A DNA stretch of 64,000 bases from Aegilops tauschii subsp. strangulata (lineage: Eukaryota > Streptophyta > Magnoliopsida > Poales > Poaceae): assembly GCF_002575655.3 (NCBI RefSeq), contig NC_053040.3, forward strand, positions 354,273,267 to 354,337,266, in the 5' to 3' direction. The notes under the pieces are model-generated. The model was not told the origin of the DNA, made no database searches, and worked only from the letters and a program-made list of their open reading frames with translations. Position numbers and translations under genes: made by a program. Shown one piece after another: positions 34,601 through 45,396 of the stretch (position 1 is its first letter; each line of letters starts with the position of its first letter).

Positions 34601-34883
34601 AAGCACGGCATTGAAGAAGGCGGAGAAAGGGAGGAACCAGCCCGGCCCATAGGGCGTCAATGAAGAACTGGACCTCAGTGGCCGTCCTATCGATGGTGGC
34701 ATGGGACGCAGGCCAGGCCACTGTCCCTCCCCATTCATTGAAGTTGGTGGCAAGCGCCAGGCAGACCTTGTCCATGGCCTCTCGATTAAGTACCAGCGAT
34801 CGACCAACAGCGGGCTCAATGGCCAGGGGTGGACTGGCCGAGGACAGGGGCTTCTTCCCTTTCTCCGTTCACTTCGTTGCCAT
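31698..34883 (-). pseudogene. Antisense gene of the Tat-like element (Transposase_28-type domain plus coiled coil), probably spliced
   Basis: Runs opposite to the LTR direction. From an ATG at 34883 the frame reads DKVCLALATNFNEWGG, shifts near 34640 into YGPGWFLPFSAFFNAVLSHY and LDPQSVALLAVFAFVCEAMV (the domain named 'putative gypsy type transposon', PF04195), then WVYVDVG. A shift near 34010-34080 gives NRVEFAGQMPLFDEWGL. It reads to RRYIAIDE, where GTAAGT (33463) and TTTAG (33402) define a 62-bp intron; splicing joins IDE to IPSAEAVKPSVKRS in frame. After a shift near 32850 comes a long Glu/Ala/Arg coiled coil and an acidic Asp/Gly/Asn tail ending at 31698. Codon 5 is TGA. Such antisense ORFs are known in Tat elements; their role is unknown. 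Decayed here. Confidence 0.7.
33402..33463 (-). other. Predicted intron in the antisense gene
   Basis: On the minus strand it begins GTAAGTACC and ends CTCTTTAG. Unspliced, a TAA follows immediately; spliced, the frame stays open for over 130 codons. At 62 bp it is near the lower limit for plant introns. Confidence 0.6.
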
Positions 34884-35160
34884 GGCGATGGAGAGGATTA
34901 AGCTCAGGTCGGATTGGGAAAGGAAGCTGAGTTTCGAGGAAGCGGAGGAGTTGAGGGGAGTGTTGCCAGCAACGGGGGAATAACCGTGTAGGGCGCCGTG
35001 GCCGCCTAGCCAGGCGGATATCAAGGCTGCGTGGGGAAGCGAGGACGCCCACGTCCAATCAATCGCCACGCGTTGACCAAGGCCGCGGGTTGTTGGGGCC
35101 CGCAGCGCTCCGTACTTGCCCTTTGGCTTCGCCCCGAAGCCAAGTCTGAGCGCGCCTTGG

Positions 35161-35173
35161 GCCCGGGGGCTAC
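35161..35173 (+). promoter_or_regulatory. Polypurine tract of the Tat-like element
   Basis: gcccgggggctac sits directly before the 3' LTR TGTCGG. This is the expected site, though C-rich at its 5' side. Confidence 0.6.
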
Positions 35174-36058
35174 TGTCGGCGTTCTGGGAACGGGGGTCCA
35201 CGGACTTGCCTGCCTGCGGCCCACGGCATGGCTCCACTGGTGGCCCTGTATGGCCCATCTTCACCAGTTAACATCCAAGACCCTCGCGAGGGGCCAAGCC
35301 TCGCGAGGCGGATGACCCAAGACCTCCTCGGGGGCAGCCTCACCAGGCTGGCTCGCGAGGGGCGGAGAGATCAAGACGGGGAACCTCGCGAGGTTCCCGT
35401 GACGTAAGCCATGACGACCAAGGCCAGGCGGGCGCCAGCGCGCGCAATGTCCTCGCTTCCTCTTTGGTGCTAAAGGGCCAAGCGCAGGCGAGGAGTCCCC
35501 GAGGCATCAGGCAAAGGTTTCCATATCGGTGCAACGAGACCAAGACCAGAAGGACGGCAAGACAGAGGTTGCCGTGGAGCCCAAGACGGCGTCATCGCCA
35601 GAGCCTTTGGCAGGCGAAGACCACCTTTAGTCAGGATAGCTTGTACTCGCTGTCCCCCTTCAAACTTGGCCGTTGTGGGATCCCTTCTCGCTCAATATTT
35701 GGGAAAAGGACCAGCGCCTCTATAAATAGGACTAGCCACCCCCGTAACAGGGGGGATGACTTAGCTCACCAACCACCACCCAAGCTCACCGAGCACAAGA
35801 ACACCCCTCCTCGCGGGGCTGTTCTTCCCTTGTAACTGTTCATCCTCAGCCCAAGAGGCAATCCACCACACCACACTGGAGAAGGGTATTACACCACAAC
35901 GGTGGCCCGAACCAGTATAAATCTTGTGTCTCTGCGTTCTTTGGGTCCGCCGAGCTAGGCCGTTAGATTTTGGTGCGAGCGAGCTAAAGGGATGAGAGAT
36001 CTTTGTCCGCACCCCAGTGTTTGAACCTCAAGGGTTTGCCGGAACCCGAAATCCGACA
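35174..36058 (+). repeat. 3' LTR of the Tat-like element
   Basis: 885 bp. It holds CTCGCGAG-type palindromes at about 35283, 35307, 35352 and 35384, and a TATA-like ctctataaatagg near 35718. It is followed by target copy GAGTG. Confidence 0.92.
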
Positions 36059-39000
36059 GAGTGTAGAAATCGTAACCCTAACATATCACTTACTCGTCGT
36101 AACAATCCTGCAACATGAGACGTTGCAGCCATATTGGTCAGTACATTGAATGTACTCGCAATTTCACACTATAGAGCAATACAGAATAATGACTATCACT
36201 ACATGCATATTTGGCTGGTGGAGGCTCTAAGTTTAATTTTGCATAAAGCTATTTTTTCGCTACAACAATGGAATAAATTTTATTTAACTACAAAGTTGGT
36301 TGAATATTGAGAAGGTTCCTCCAACTCAACCCCAAAGTAATAATTATAACCCAACAAATTCATTAAGTAATGTGATGAGATCAAATCAATAATTCAAGTA
36401 CCAGATACCCAAGATGTCCATAACCGGGGACACGACTAATCATGATTAGTTTGTACACTCTGCAGAGGTTTGCGCACTTTTCCCCACAAGACTCGATCTC
36501 CTCCGTTGTATTTCTCGCACTGCATGGTGTTTGAGAAATGGATGACCGAGACACAGTCTTTCCAAAGAGGTCCCCTTAACCAATAGATAGGCCGGTACAC
36601 CTACAATCCCCTACATCTGCTAGCCCATCATGGAAATGTTTTCCACAACTTACTCAACTACGCCAAAGCCCATAATGGCTTGTGGCTGCACACGGAAGTT
36701 TCTAGCATGAATAATCTTATGATCCCTTTGAGCCTGGGTGGCATTCCATAGGGTGATCACACGGGTACTCCTGGATTCCCTTGGGCAAGCACTGGGTTCT
36801 CCAGGTGCCCGGGCAACCACTGGGTGCTCCAGGGTGCCCCAACCATTCCACCCAGATGTGTATTAAAGTATCCACCTTAAGTTAACCCTTAGTTATGAAT
36901 AACTCTCACATCTTTCATGAATCTCACAAACCAATCCTTGTCTACGAGCATAGCATAGCAGTATAAGCACAACATAGTAACACCCTAGGTTTGAATGCAA
37001 GACAATAGGTTCCTACCTCATGAACTACTTCCCAATACCCACATGTTATCAATCCTAACCATGCAATATTTGAGGGTACAACTAATGCATAAAAACTGGG
37101 TATGAAAAGTATGATCAAAGTGTGAACTTGCCCTGTACTATTGATGTAGATGATTCGCACTCATAACTCCTGATAGTTCTACTCATCACACTCCGGTCAA
37201 TCTATCTTAAGCAAGCAATAGTAACCACACATAAGCAATCATGCAAAAGAATTGAAGAAAAGATCTCAGAAAACCTCAAAAACAAGTAATTAACTCTTGC
37301 AACAGAAAACAATTTCTAACAGTACCAAAATTAGGTGTATTTGTTCTTATCAGAAAGTTTAGGTCAAGAGCTTCAATTTGCAAAAAGAATCAACCAAATC
37401 GGAGTTACGAAACTCAAGTTATGAACAAAAGAAGTTTGAATATGAATCTGAAAAAAATTCAAAATTTGAAAATTTCAAAAAGTTGATGTGATAGGTTCAC
37501 TGAATAGGTGAAAACAAGAGGAAACTATAGGCGCTGGTTTCATCTAGTTTGGATGAAAGAGTAAAAAGTTATGCTATTTAAAAAATCAGGGCCAAGCTGT
37601 TTTACGGAAGAAAAAATAGCTACGGCTAAAAGAATTCTAGGTCTAATGTATAAATACATAGACTAATTATAATCTAATTATTTTACCGTACTAGTCTAGA
37701 AATAATAAATTGCGGAAGTATAAAAAACGAAGAAAGATACCTTTATAAGGCAGAGAAAAGACGACTTCGGAGAGGAGACAACTTCCAGAAGTCCCGCCGG
37801 AGAGGAGAAATATTTTTTTTAGTGAATCTAGTCAAACCAAAATATTGATTTAACCCGAATAGGATGATTTTTGGAGGCTCTATGGGTCTATATTTATAGG
37901 TGAAAAAGAGGTTTAGGGGTCAATGGCTAGGCAATGTGGTACTAAACGTAGACAAAAGGGAGACGAAAGAGATAGGAAAACAAAGAAAAGAAACGCCGCG
38001 GCATGGGCCTTAGGCCGGCCTGCACGTGTGCGCGCATGTGTGCGTGCGCAGAGTTCTTTTTTCTACCTTTTCTTTAGAAAAGAAAACTATATTTTTTGAA
38101 CAGAAAATAAATAAATTGAAGGACAACCGGAAAATTAATATAGCCCGGCCTGCTGGATATGTTACGCACAATGGCGAGGGATAGCAGTCGGTCGCTCATA
38201 TAGTTTTTTTTATAAAAACGGAAAATAAGAAAAGAATGAACTAAGAACTTTCCATAGGCATATTGTATATCCAAATTTTCAGAAAAATATTTTCTACAAT
38301 ATGAACATTTTTCTAGCATCAAATAAAATCCACAAAAAATTAAATAAAGCAAACAGTGCTACTATTGCAATAAAACCTAATGAAAATCATTTTAAAAATA
38401 CCAAAATAATTTCAAATTTATTTCTCTCCATTTTTCTAATGTAGGGAATCATTTTACCCTAATTTCCATATATTTTATCTTTGGAGAAAAATAATTTGAA
38501 TAAAAACCAAATATCTCCAAATTGAAAATAATTTCAAAGGGACTTTAAATTTGATCCTTTTAAACTTCCAACTCATATTTCATATGTTTTGAAGAAGTCA
38601 TTTTATCTTCTCTCATGAAAATCATTGAGTTGCTTAAAGTTTCTGAATTTGAAATATTTCCAAATGAAATTCAAATGTTTTCAAAAACCCTTTTCATTTT
38701 AAATGGAAGAAGTCATGTCATCTTCTCTCTAGGGAATTGTATTTGAAATGAATTTGAATCCATGGAGATTATAAATGCAAGATGAAAGTTTGGAAAAGTC
38801 CTTTTATTCCCTCTGATTTAACTTTCAAAAAGTTTCAATCTTCACTCAATTTCACACAAGCAACCACACCACAATCAAACAAACAATCAAAACTATCTAT
38901 TTAATATAACATTCCAAAATGTAGAATTTTGGGATGTTACACTAGAGTTGACACTCTTCCAAACCCACTTTCATCAATATAATCATCATAAATAGGAGGC

Positions 39001-39367
39001 ATGCAATTATTATAACAAATTTGCACATCAAATCTTGGGGGAATAAAAATATCATCTTCATCAAACATAGCATCCCCAAGCTTATGTATTTGCATATCAC
39101 TAGCATCATGGATATTCAAAGAATGCATACTAACAACATTGCAATCATGCTCATCATTCATGCCAATCATTTTATTGAATTCTTCTTCAATCAGTTGAGC
39201 ACAATTTTCCTTTCCATCATTTTCAAGAAAGACATGATAAAGATGAATAATATGAGACCACCTCAATTCCATTTTTTTGTAGTTTTCTCTTATAAACCAA
39301 ACAAGTGATAAAACAAGAAACTATAAGATTCGATTGTAAGATCTAAAGATATACCTTCATACACTCA

Positions 39368-39459
39368 CCTCCCCGGCAACGGCGCCAGAAAAGAGCTTCG
39401 TTGACGGGGTGTGAGTGCCGCTTACCTAACCTCCCCTGCAATGGCGCCAGAAAAGAGCT
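39368..39459 (-). promoter_or_regulatory. Duplicated primer-binding site of the Athila-like element
   Basis: On the minus strand AGCTCTTTTCTGGCGCCATT followed by GCAGGGGAGG abuts the 5' LTR (plus 39430-39459). A second, better-preserved copy with CTGGCGCCGTTGCCGGGGAG lies at 39368-39398, 62 bp further in. TGGCGCCGTTGCCGGGGA is the complement expected for tRNA-Asp, common in Athila-like elements. Confidence 0.8.
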
Positions 39460-41095
39460 TGATGTCTACTACGCAACTTTATTCTTGTAGACTCATGTTG
39501 GGCCTCCAAGCGCAAAGTTTTGTAGGACAGTAGCAATTTTCCCTCAAGTGGATGACCTAAGGTTTACCAATCCGTGGGAGGTGTATGATGAAGATGGTCT
39601 CTCTCAAATAACCCTGCAACCAAATAAAAAGTCTCTTGTGTCCCCAACACACCAAATACAATGGTAAATTGTATAGGTGCACTAGTTCGGCGAAGAGATG
39701 GTGATACAAGTGTAATAATGATAGTAGATATTGATTTTTTAATAGGAACAATAAAAAACAGCAAGGTAGCAATCTATAAAAGTGAGCACAAACGGTATTG
39801 CAATGCTTGAAAACAAGGCCTAGGGTCCGTACTTTCGCTAGTGCAATCTCTCAACAATGCTAATCTAATTGGATCATATAACCATACCCCAAAGTGCAAT
39901 GAAGAATCACTTCAAAGTTCTTATCTAGCGGAGAACATAATAAGAAATTGTTTGGAGTTATTCTTTCCGATCGATCTATCCAAGAGTTCGTACTAAAATA
40001 ATACCAAGTTATTCTTTCTGATCGATCTATCAAGAGTTCGTACTAAAATAATGCTAAGTTATTCTTTCTGATCGATCTATCAAGAGTTCGTACTAAAATG
40101 ACACCAAAGCAAATTCAGATGCATAATACTCAATCCAACACAAAGAACCTCAAAGAGTGCCCCAAGATTTCTACCGGAGAAACAAAGACAAGAACGTGCA
40201 TCAACCCCTATGCACAGATTACCCCAATGTCACCTCGAGAATCCGCGAGTTGAGTGCCAAAACATATATCAAGTGAATCAATATGATACCCCACTGTCAC
40301 CACGGTATTCATAGCAAGACATACATCAAGTGTTCTCAAATCCATAAAAGTATTCAATCCGATAAAACGAAATCTCAAAGGGAAAACTCAATTCATCACA
40401 AGATAGAGAGGGGAAAACACCATATGATCCGACTATATTAACGAAGCCCGCGATACATCAAGATCATGACATCTCAAGAACACGAGAGAGAGAGAGAGAG
40501 ATTAAACACATAGCTACTGGTACAAACCCTCAACCCCGAGGGTGGACTACTCCCTCCTCATCATGGTGGCCGCCGGGATGATGAAGATGGCCACCGGTGA
40601 TGACTCCCCCCTCCGGCGGAGTGCCGGAACGGGGTCTAGATTAGTTTTCATGGATACAGAGGCTTGCGGCGGCGGAACTTCCGATCTAGGGTTATCTTCG
40701 GGGTTTTTGGAATATTTGGGAATTTATAGGGCGAAGAGGCGGTGTGGGAGGCCACCGAGGGGGACAGAACCAACCAGGTTGCTGATGGGCCCCCAGGCGC
40801 GCCCAGGTTGGTTGTGCCCCCTCGGGGCACCCCTCTGGTACTTCTTTGGCCCAAGTTCTTCCTTCTGGTCTAGAAAAAATCTACAAAAAGTTTCGCTGCA
40901 TTTGGACTCTGTTTGGTATTGATTTTCTGCGAAGTAAAAAACAAGGAAAAACAAAAACTAGCAATGGGCACTATGTCAATAGGTTAGTCCCAAAAAATGA
41001 TATGAAGTTGCTATAAAATGATTGTAAAACATCCAAGAATGATAATATGACAGCATGGAACAATAAAAAATTATAGATACGTTAGAGACGTATCA
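39460..41095 (-). repeat. 5' LTR of the Athila-like element (12575-41095)
   Basis: 1636 bp, TGATGTCTACTACGCAAC...GAGACGTATCA on the plus strand. It is the same in structure as 12575-14157, including the three 51-bp repeats and a GA microsatellite at 40485-40502. Confidence 0.93.
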
Positions 41096-43308
41096 ACGGC
41101 ACATGGTTACAATGCATGTGTTCGCTGTGACAAGACTCCGCTATCATACGCAATACTTAGCAAAATCTGTTACATTGGACAACGTTGTTTCCTTGCCAAG
41201 GACAAGCCGGTCCTACAAAATACCGAAGAAGTGTGTTCAATGCAAAGCATGAAAACCGTGATGCGCCAAAGAGGCTCATCTGCGATGAGTTGCAAGAGGA
41301 ATTCGAGAAGGTCAGGCATATTACACCAGGAAACCATCCTGATAATGGTAGCAGGAAAAGGAAGCGTGGCAGGGCAGAAGAGAGATTATTGTTTACCCGC
41401 AGGTCCACTGTGTGGGACTTGGAGTATTGGAAAGATTTGGATCTGCGGCATAATCTTGATGTGATGCACATCAAGAAAAATATATGTGACAGCATTATCG
41501 GCACACTTCTTAATATTGAAAGCAAGACGAAAGATACCTTATAAAATCTAGGATTGATTTGACACACCTGGGTATCAGAACCGATTTGCAGGTGAAGGAT
41601 GATGATGCATCACGGGATATGGCACCAGCTGTGTTCGTATTGGACAGGGAAAAAAGAAAAGAATTCTGCAAGGTCCTGTCACGTGTGAGATTCCCACATG
41701 GATTTGCTTCCTACCCTGAAAGGAGAGTCGGTGCGGATGGAAACAAGGTACAAGGGTTGAAAACTCATGACTGCCACGTCCTACATCAAATGGTTTTACC
41801 TGTTATCCTTAGAGGATTGGGCCGCCCTGACTTATATAGAGCAGTTGAAGAGTTGGGACAATTCTTCAGGGAACTTTGCGGTAGAAATATCAGGATAGAT
41901 GCTTTGGAGCGTCTTAGAGACAAGATACCAACTATCCTATGCGACCTTGAGAAGATATATCCTCTAGCCTTCTTTGATGTGATGGTGCATTTGGCTGTTC
42001 ATCTACCTGATGGGGCACTAGTTAGAGGTCCAGTACAGTATGGCTGGATGTACCCTATTGAAAGGCGGCTAGGCACTTTCAAGGGCTATGTTAGGAATAG
42101 AGATAGACCTGTGGGTTCCATTGCAGAGGCCTACATTGCTACAAAAGCGTTGACATTCTGCTCAAAATACATTGAAACAACTGATCAGCTTAGCAAAAAG
42201 GCGGGTGAAGAAAATCCCGAGCTCAATGTTTTCGTTCGTTTATTCGAGTTGCAGGGAAGAGTCGACAAGATGACAAACCTAAAGATTTGGACAAAATGGT
42301 TTGCTTTGTGTTGAATAACTATCCTGAGACTCTACCTTATATCGAGTAAGTGCTAAGTACTGGAGCTTATACATCGTAATCTACTAAACTTGCAGCACAT
42401 TCTTATATATTTAGATGTTTGACACGATCACTATGTTGTGCAGCATCTACAAAAAGGAGTTACTGGCGCAAAATCCAAGAAACATTGACAAACTGGTTAT
42501 GGCAGGATTTGTGAAATGGTTCAAGAGCCGTGTAAGCTTTTGAAGTGCACTGTCAGTTTTTTTAATATATTGAGTACATAAGATGATCAGCTTGTCCATT
42601 TTCTAACCATAGGTTCAAAAGATGCGGGAGGATGGGCAGGTAGTTAATGATGCCCTTTCGCACTAGCAATGGGTCTTGATACTCGGGTAAGACATTATGA
42701 ATCTTGCATTATTGGAGATGTGCGCTACAACACCCTTGCACGCGGCGAAGGCAGGAAGACACGAAACAGTGCCATCGTGAGCACGGATACGTACGGCGAT
42801 GACACACCTGAAATGCATGCTAACATAACAAACATTGTTCAGTTGCAGTATATCTCCAGTTTCGAGGTTCATTGATGTGTGGTTATGTTCTGCTGTCGTT
42901 GGTACAACCTGTTTTCCAGGATTGCAAAATCCAAAGCTGATGATTATTTCAAACCCAAAGAGGTCGTTGGTACCACACCGATTAGCATTTTATTTTGGCA
43001 AATAAAGCAACACAGATATTTTTCTTGAAAGACACATATGCATGTAGAGATGACTGGTGAGTATTGCAAAGATTTGAGCAGAGGAATTCATTTCATGAAG
43101 TTGCACAACAAGATGATGCTTACACTGCTCCTGAAGTAGAAGATTCCACAGAAGTTCGTAGTATCTTTGAGGATGATCACGTCAATAAGGCTAGCAAAAA
43201 GATTCCTGTCGGGCTGTGGACGTACGAGAGTTGGTGGATAAGAGGCTAACGTTCGAGGACATTGAGGATGAAGAAGATGACACTGGGGGGAATTATGATT
43301 CAGACTGA
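41096..43308 (+). pseudogene. CACTA TNP2-type transposase, 3' half with two canonical introns
   Basis: Continues the gene cut at 12574: AHGYNACVRCDKTP, KYRRSVFNAKHENRDAPKRL, WDLEYWKDLDLRHNLDVMHI and KNICDSIIGTLLNIE, then HDCHVLHQMVLPVILRGL and PIERRLGTFKGYVRNRDRP (DUF4218-type), ending with a DUF4216-like region (RKTRNSAIVSTDTYGDD, FEQRNSFHEVAQQDD) and an acidic tail to a TGA at 43306-43308. Introns fit at about 42346-42443 (GTAAGT...TGTGCAG) and 42532-42613 (GTAAGC...CCATAG), and both keep the frame. Frameshifts occur near 41210, 41545, 42290, 42665 and in the last exon. DVMHIKKN and the two conserved C-terminal domains identify it as CACTA with high confidence. Confidence 0.93.
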
Positions 43309-43587
43309 TACACATGGCGAAGATGTTGACGCTGCTGCTGCGGACGATGATTAGATTGCTTTTGTCGTATTTGCCTGTGAGAAGATGACTTTTTATCTAC
43401 TCTGTGTAATTGTGTTTGCTGTGACAACTGAAACCTGATGAAGTTGTTGTTTAGTGTTTTGCTGTGAAAACATCACTTATTATGTATGTTGATTTGTGTT
43501 TGGTTATTGTATGAGAACTAAAACATGATGACATTGTTGTTTAGTTGTACTCATATTTGGCTGTGAAACTTGTATTTGATGACATAG
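43309..43587 (+). other. 3' flank of the TNP2 gene with degenerate repeats
   Basis: Two diverged copies of a block with gatgaagttgttgtttagtg and gctgtgaaa (about 43436 and 43525) are visible. Possible 3' UTR. It ends at the CATAG target of the solo LTR and continues at 45168. Confidence 0.5.
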
Positions 43588-45162
43588 TGATACGTCTCCA
43601 ACGTATCTATAATTTTTGATTGTTCCATGCTATTATATATTCTGTTTTCGATGTTCAATGGGCTTTATTATACACTTTTATATTATTTTTGGGACTAACC
43701 TATTAACCGGAGGCCCAGCCCAAATTGCTGTTTTTTTGCCTATTTCAGTGTTTCGAAGGAAAAGGATATCAAACGGAGTCCAAACGGAATGAAACCTTTG
43801 GTAACGTGATTTTCGGAACAAACGTGATCCAGAGGACTTGGAGTGGAGGTCAAGCAATCAAGGAGGAGGCCACAAGGCAGGGGGCGCCTACCCCCCTAGG
43901 CGTGCCCTCCACCCTCGTGGGCCCCTCGTAGCTCCACCGACCTACTTCTTCCTCCTATATATACCTACATACCCCGAAAACATCAGAGCAGGAGCCAAAA
44001 CCCTATTTCCACCGCCGCAATCTTCTGTACCTGTGAGATCCCATCTTGGGGCCTTTTCCGGCGCTCCGCCAGAGGGGGCATCGATCACCAAGGGCTTCTA
44101 CATCAACACCATAGCCTCTCGGATGATGTGTGAGTAGTTTACCTCAGACCTTCGGATCCATAGTTATTAGCTAGATGGCTTCTTCTCTCTCTTTGGATCT
44201 TAATACAAAGTTCTCCTCAATCTTCTTGGAGATCTATTGGATGTAACTCTTCCTTTGCGGTGTGTTTGTCAAGATCCGATGAATTGTGGGTTTATAATCA
44301 AGATTATCTATGAACAATATTTGGATCTCCTCTGAATTCTTTTATGTATGATTGGTTATCTTTGCACGTCTCTTCGAATTATCAGTTTGGTTTCGCCTAC
44401 TAGATTGATCTTTCTTGCCATGGGAGAAGTGCTTAGCTTTGGGTTCAATCTTGCGGTGCTCGATCCCAGTGACAGTAGGGGAAACGACATGTATTGTATT
44501 GTTGCCATCGAGGATAAAAAGATGGGGCTTATATCATATTGCATGAGTTTATCCCTCTACATCATGTCATCTTGCTTAAAGCGTTACTCTGTTCTTATGA
44601 ACTTAATACTCTAGATGCATGCTGGATAGCGGTCGATGTGTGGAGTAATAGTAGTAGATGCAGGCAAGAGTCGGTCTACTTGTCACGGATGTGATGCCTA
44701 TATACATGATCATACCTAGATATTCTCATAACTATGCTCAATTCTATCAATTGCTCGACAGTAATTTGTTTACCCACCGTAATACTTATGCTATCTTGAG
44801 AGAAGCCACTAGTGAAACCTATGGCCCCCGGGTCTATTTTCCATCATATTAATGTTCCGTCAACAAGCTATTTCTAGCGTCGTTTGTTTTGCTTTCCTTT
44901 CTTTTAGTCTTTATCATAAAAATACCAAAAATATTATCTTATCAGATCTCACTTTTGCAAGTGGTCGTGAAGGGATTGACAACCCCTTTATCGCGTTGGT
45001 TGCGAGGTTCTTATTTGTTTGTGTAGGTGTGTGGGACTGGAGCGTGGTCTCCTACTGGATTGATACCTTGGTTCTGAAACACTGAGGGAAATACTTACGC
45101 TACTTTACTGCATCACCCTTTCCTCTTCAAGGGAAAACCAACGCAGTGCTCAAGAGGTAGCA
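43588..45162 (+). mobile_element. Solo LTR, Fatima-like Gypsy
   Basis: 1575 bp. It begins TGATACGTCTCCAACGTATC, ends gctcaagaggtagca, and is flanked by perfect CATAG copies (43583-43587 and 45163-45167). It contains a ctcctatatataccta TATA box near 43950 and blocks I associate with Fatima (gctggatagcggtcgatgtg, ggcccccgggtcta). It is non-coding with no internal region. The solo LTR and target duplication point to LTR-LTR recombination. Confidence 0.92.
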
Positions 45163-45226
45163 CATAGTTTGTTGTTGGACTGCAATTTTCTCTACGTCTT
45201 CGAATGGGAACGAAGCTGTCCCGACA

Positions 45227-45293
45227 GGGCCTCTGCTAATTTATTTATTTATTAGCAAAAGGGCCTCTGCTATTTATTTATTTATGAGCAAAA
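45227..45293. repeat. Two tandem 33-34 bp units with internal hairpin
   Basis: gggcctctgct, then an AT run (aatttatttatttatta), then gcaaaa, occurs twice. Within the first unit TGCTAAT and ATTAGCA are inverted around the ATTT run. Confidence 0.8.
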
Positions 45294-45396
45294 GGGGATA
45301 CCCCTCGATTTCCGTTAATAGAAATCATTAGATGTTCACAACACTATGCCCAGCCTGCTAAACAGGTTTCATTCATTACTAGTTTCAGCAAAGTGC

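Larger units (their letters stand above)
18147..36058 (+). mobile_element. Tat-like non-autonomous Gypsy retrotransposon
   Basis: LTRs at 18147-19032 and 35174-36058 start TGTCGGCGTTCTGGG and end ATTCCGACA or ATCCGACA. The target duplication GAGTG is perfect (18142-18146 and 36059-36063). A PBS-like tggcgcgccaggtagggg follows the left LTR and a gcccgggggctac purine tract precedes the right one. Sense coding is limited to a gag-like fragment; RT, RNase H and integrase are absent. A large antisense coding region occupies 31698-34883. Antisense ORFs near the 3' LTR are known for the Tat lineage (for example Grande). The innermost chromovirus sits inside its gag-like frame. Confidence 0.9.
17948..38941 (-). 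mobile_element. Solo LTR (Gypsy type) interrupted by the Tat-like element
   Basis: The LTR parts are 17948-18146 and 36064-38941, about 3.1 kb together. CTAGA target copies flank it exactly at 17943-17947 and 38942-38946. On the minus strand it begins TGTAACATCCCAAAATTCTA. The other end (cgacccgacctcaaac) has lost the usual TG. Blocks such as gtgtcatccctggatc, tgtacactctgcagaggttt and cggaagtttctagcatgaat are shared with the chromovirus LTRs, so the two are related families. No internal region remains, which fits LTR-LTR recombination. Confidence 0.85.
17323..39272 (-). pseudogene. Internal ORF of the Athila-like element, split by the inner nest
   Basis: The protein starts at 39272 (MELRWSHIIHLYHVFL), reads to ESGFGRVSTL at about 38947, and resumes at about 17942 as GTNDPTILEGVES, ending at 17323. 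Removing 17948-38941 plus one CTAGA copy restores an uninterrupted frame of about 315 residues with no stop. It is rich in Asp, Asn and Ile, has ESGFGRV/ESGFGEV internal repeats, and ends in a basic stretch (HRKWVRLKC). It lacks protease, RT and zinc-knuckle motifs. Proteins of this kind are frequent in Triticeae non-autonomous Gypsy elements; I know no function. The host frame was still open when the solo LTR's parent inserted. Confidence 0.7.
12575..41095 (-). mobile_element. Athila-like Gypsy retrotransposon (Sabrina/WHAM/Derami type), hosts the nest
   Basis: LTRs at 12575-14157 and 39460-41095 are close copies by eye. On the minus strand each begins TGATACGTCTCCAACGTATC-like and ends ...GACATCA. 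The flanking target copies are acgac (12570-12574) and acggc (41096-41100), 4 of 5 matching. A PBS lies next to the 39460 LTR and a purine tract next to the 14157 end, so the element reads leftward. Without later insertions it is about 7.5 kb. The only sizeable coding sequence left is an open frame without gag, RT or integrase motifs, so it is non-autonomous. Family naming is from memory of LTR wording. Confidence 0.9.

Noticed and set aside
36064..38941. A second complete chromovirus
   Set aside because: Only LTR sequence related to the chromovirus LTR is present, with CTAGA target copies; no internal region, so it is a solo LTR.
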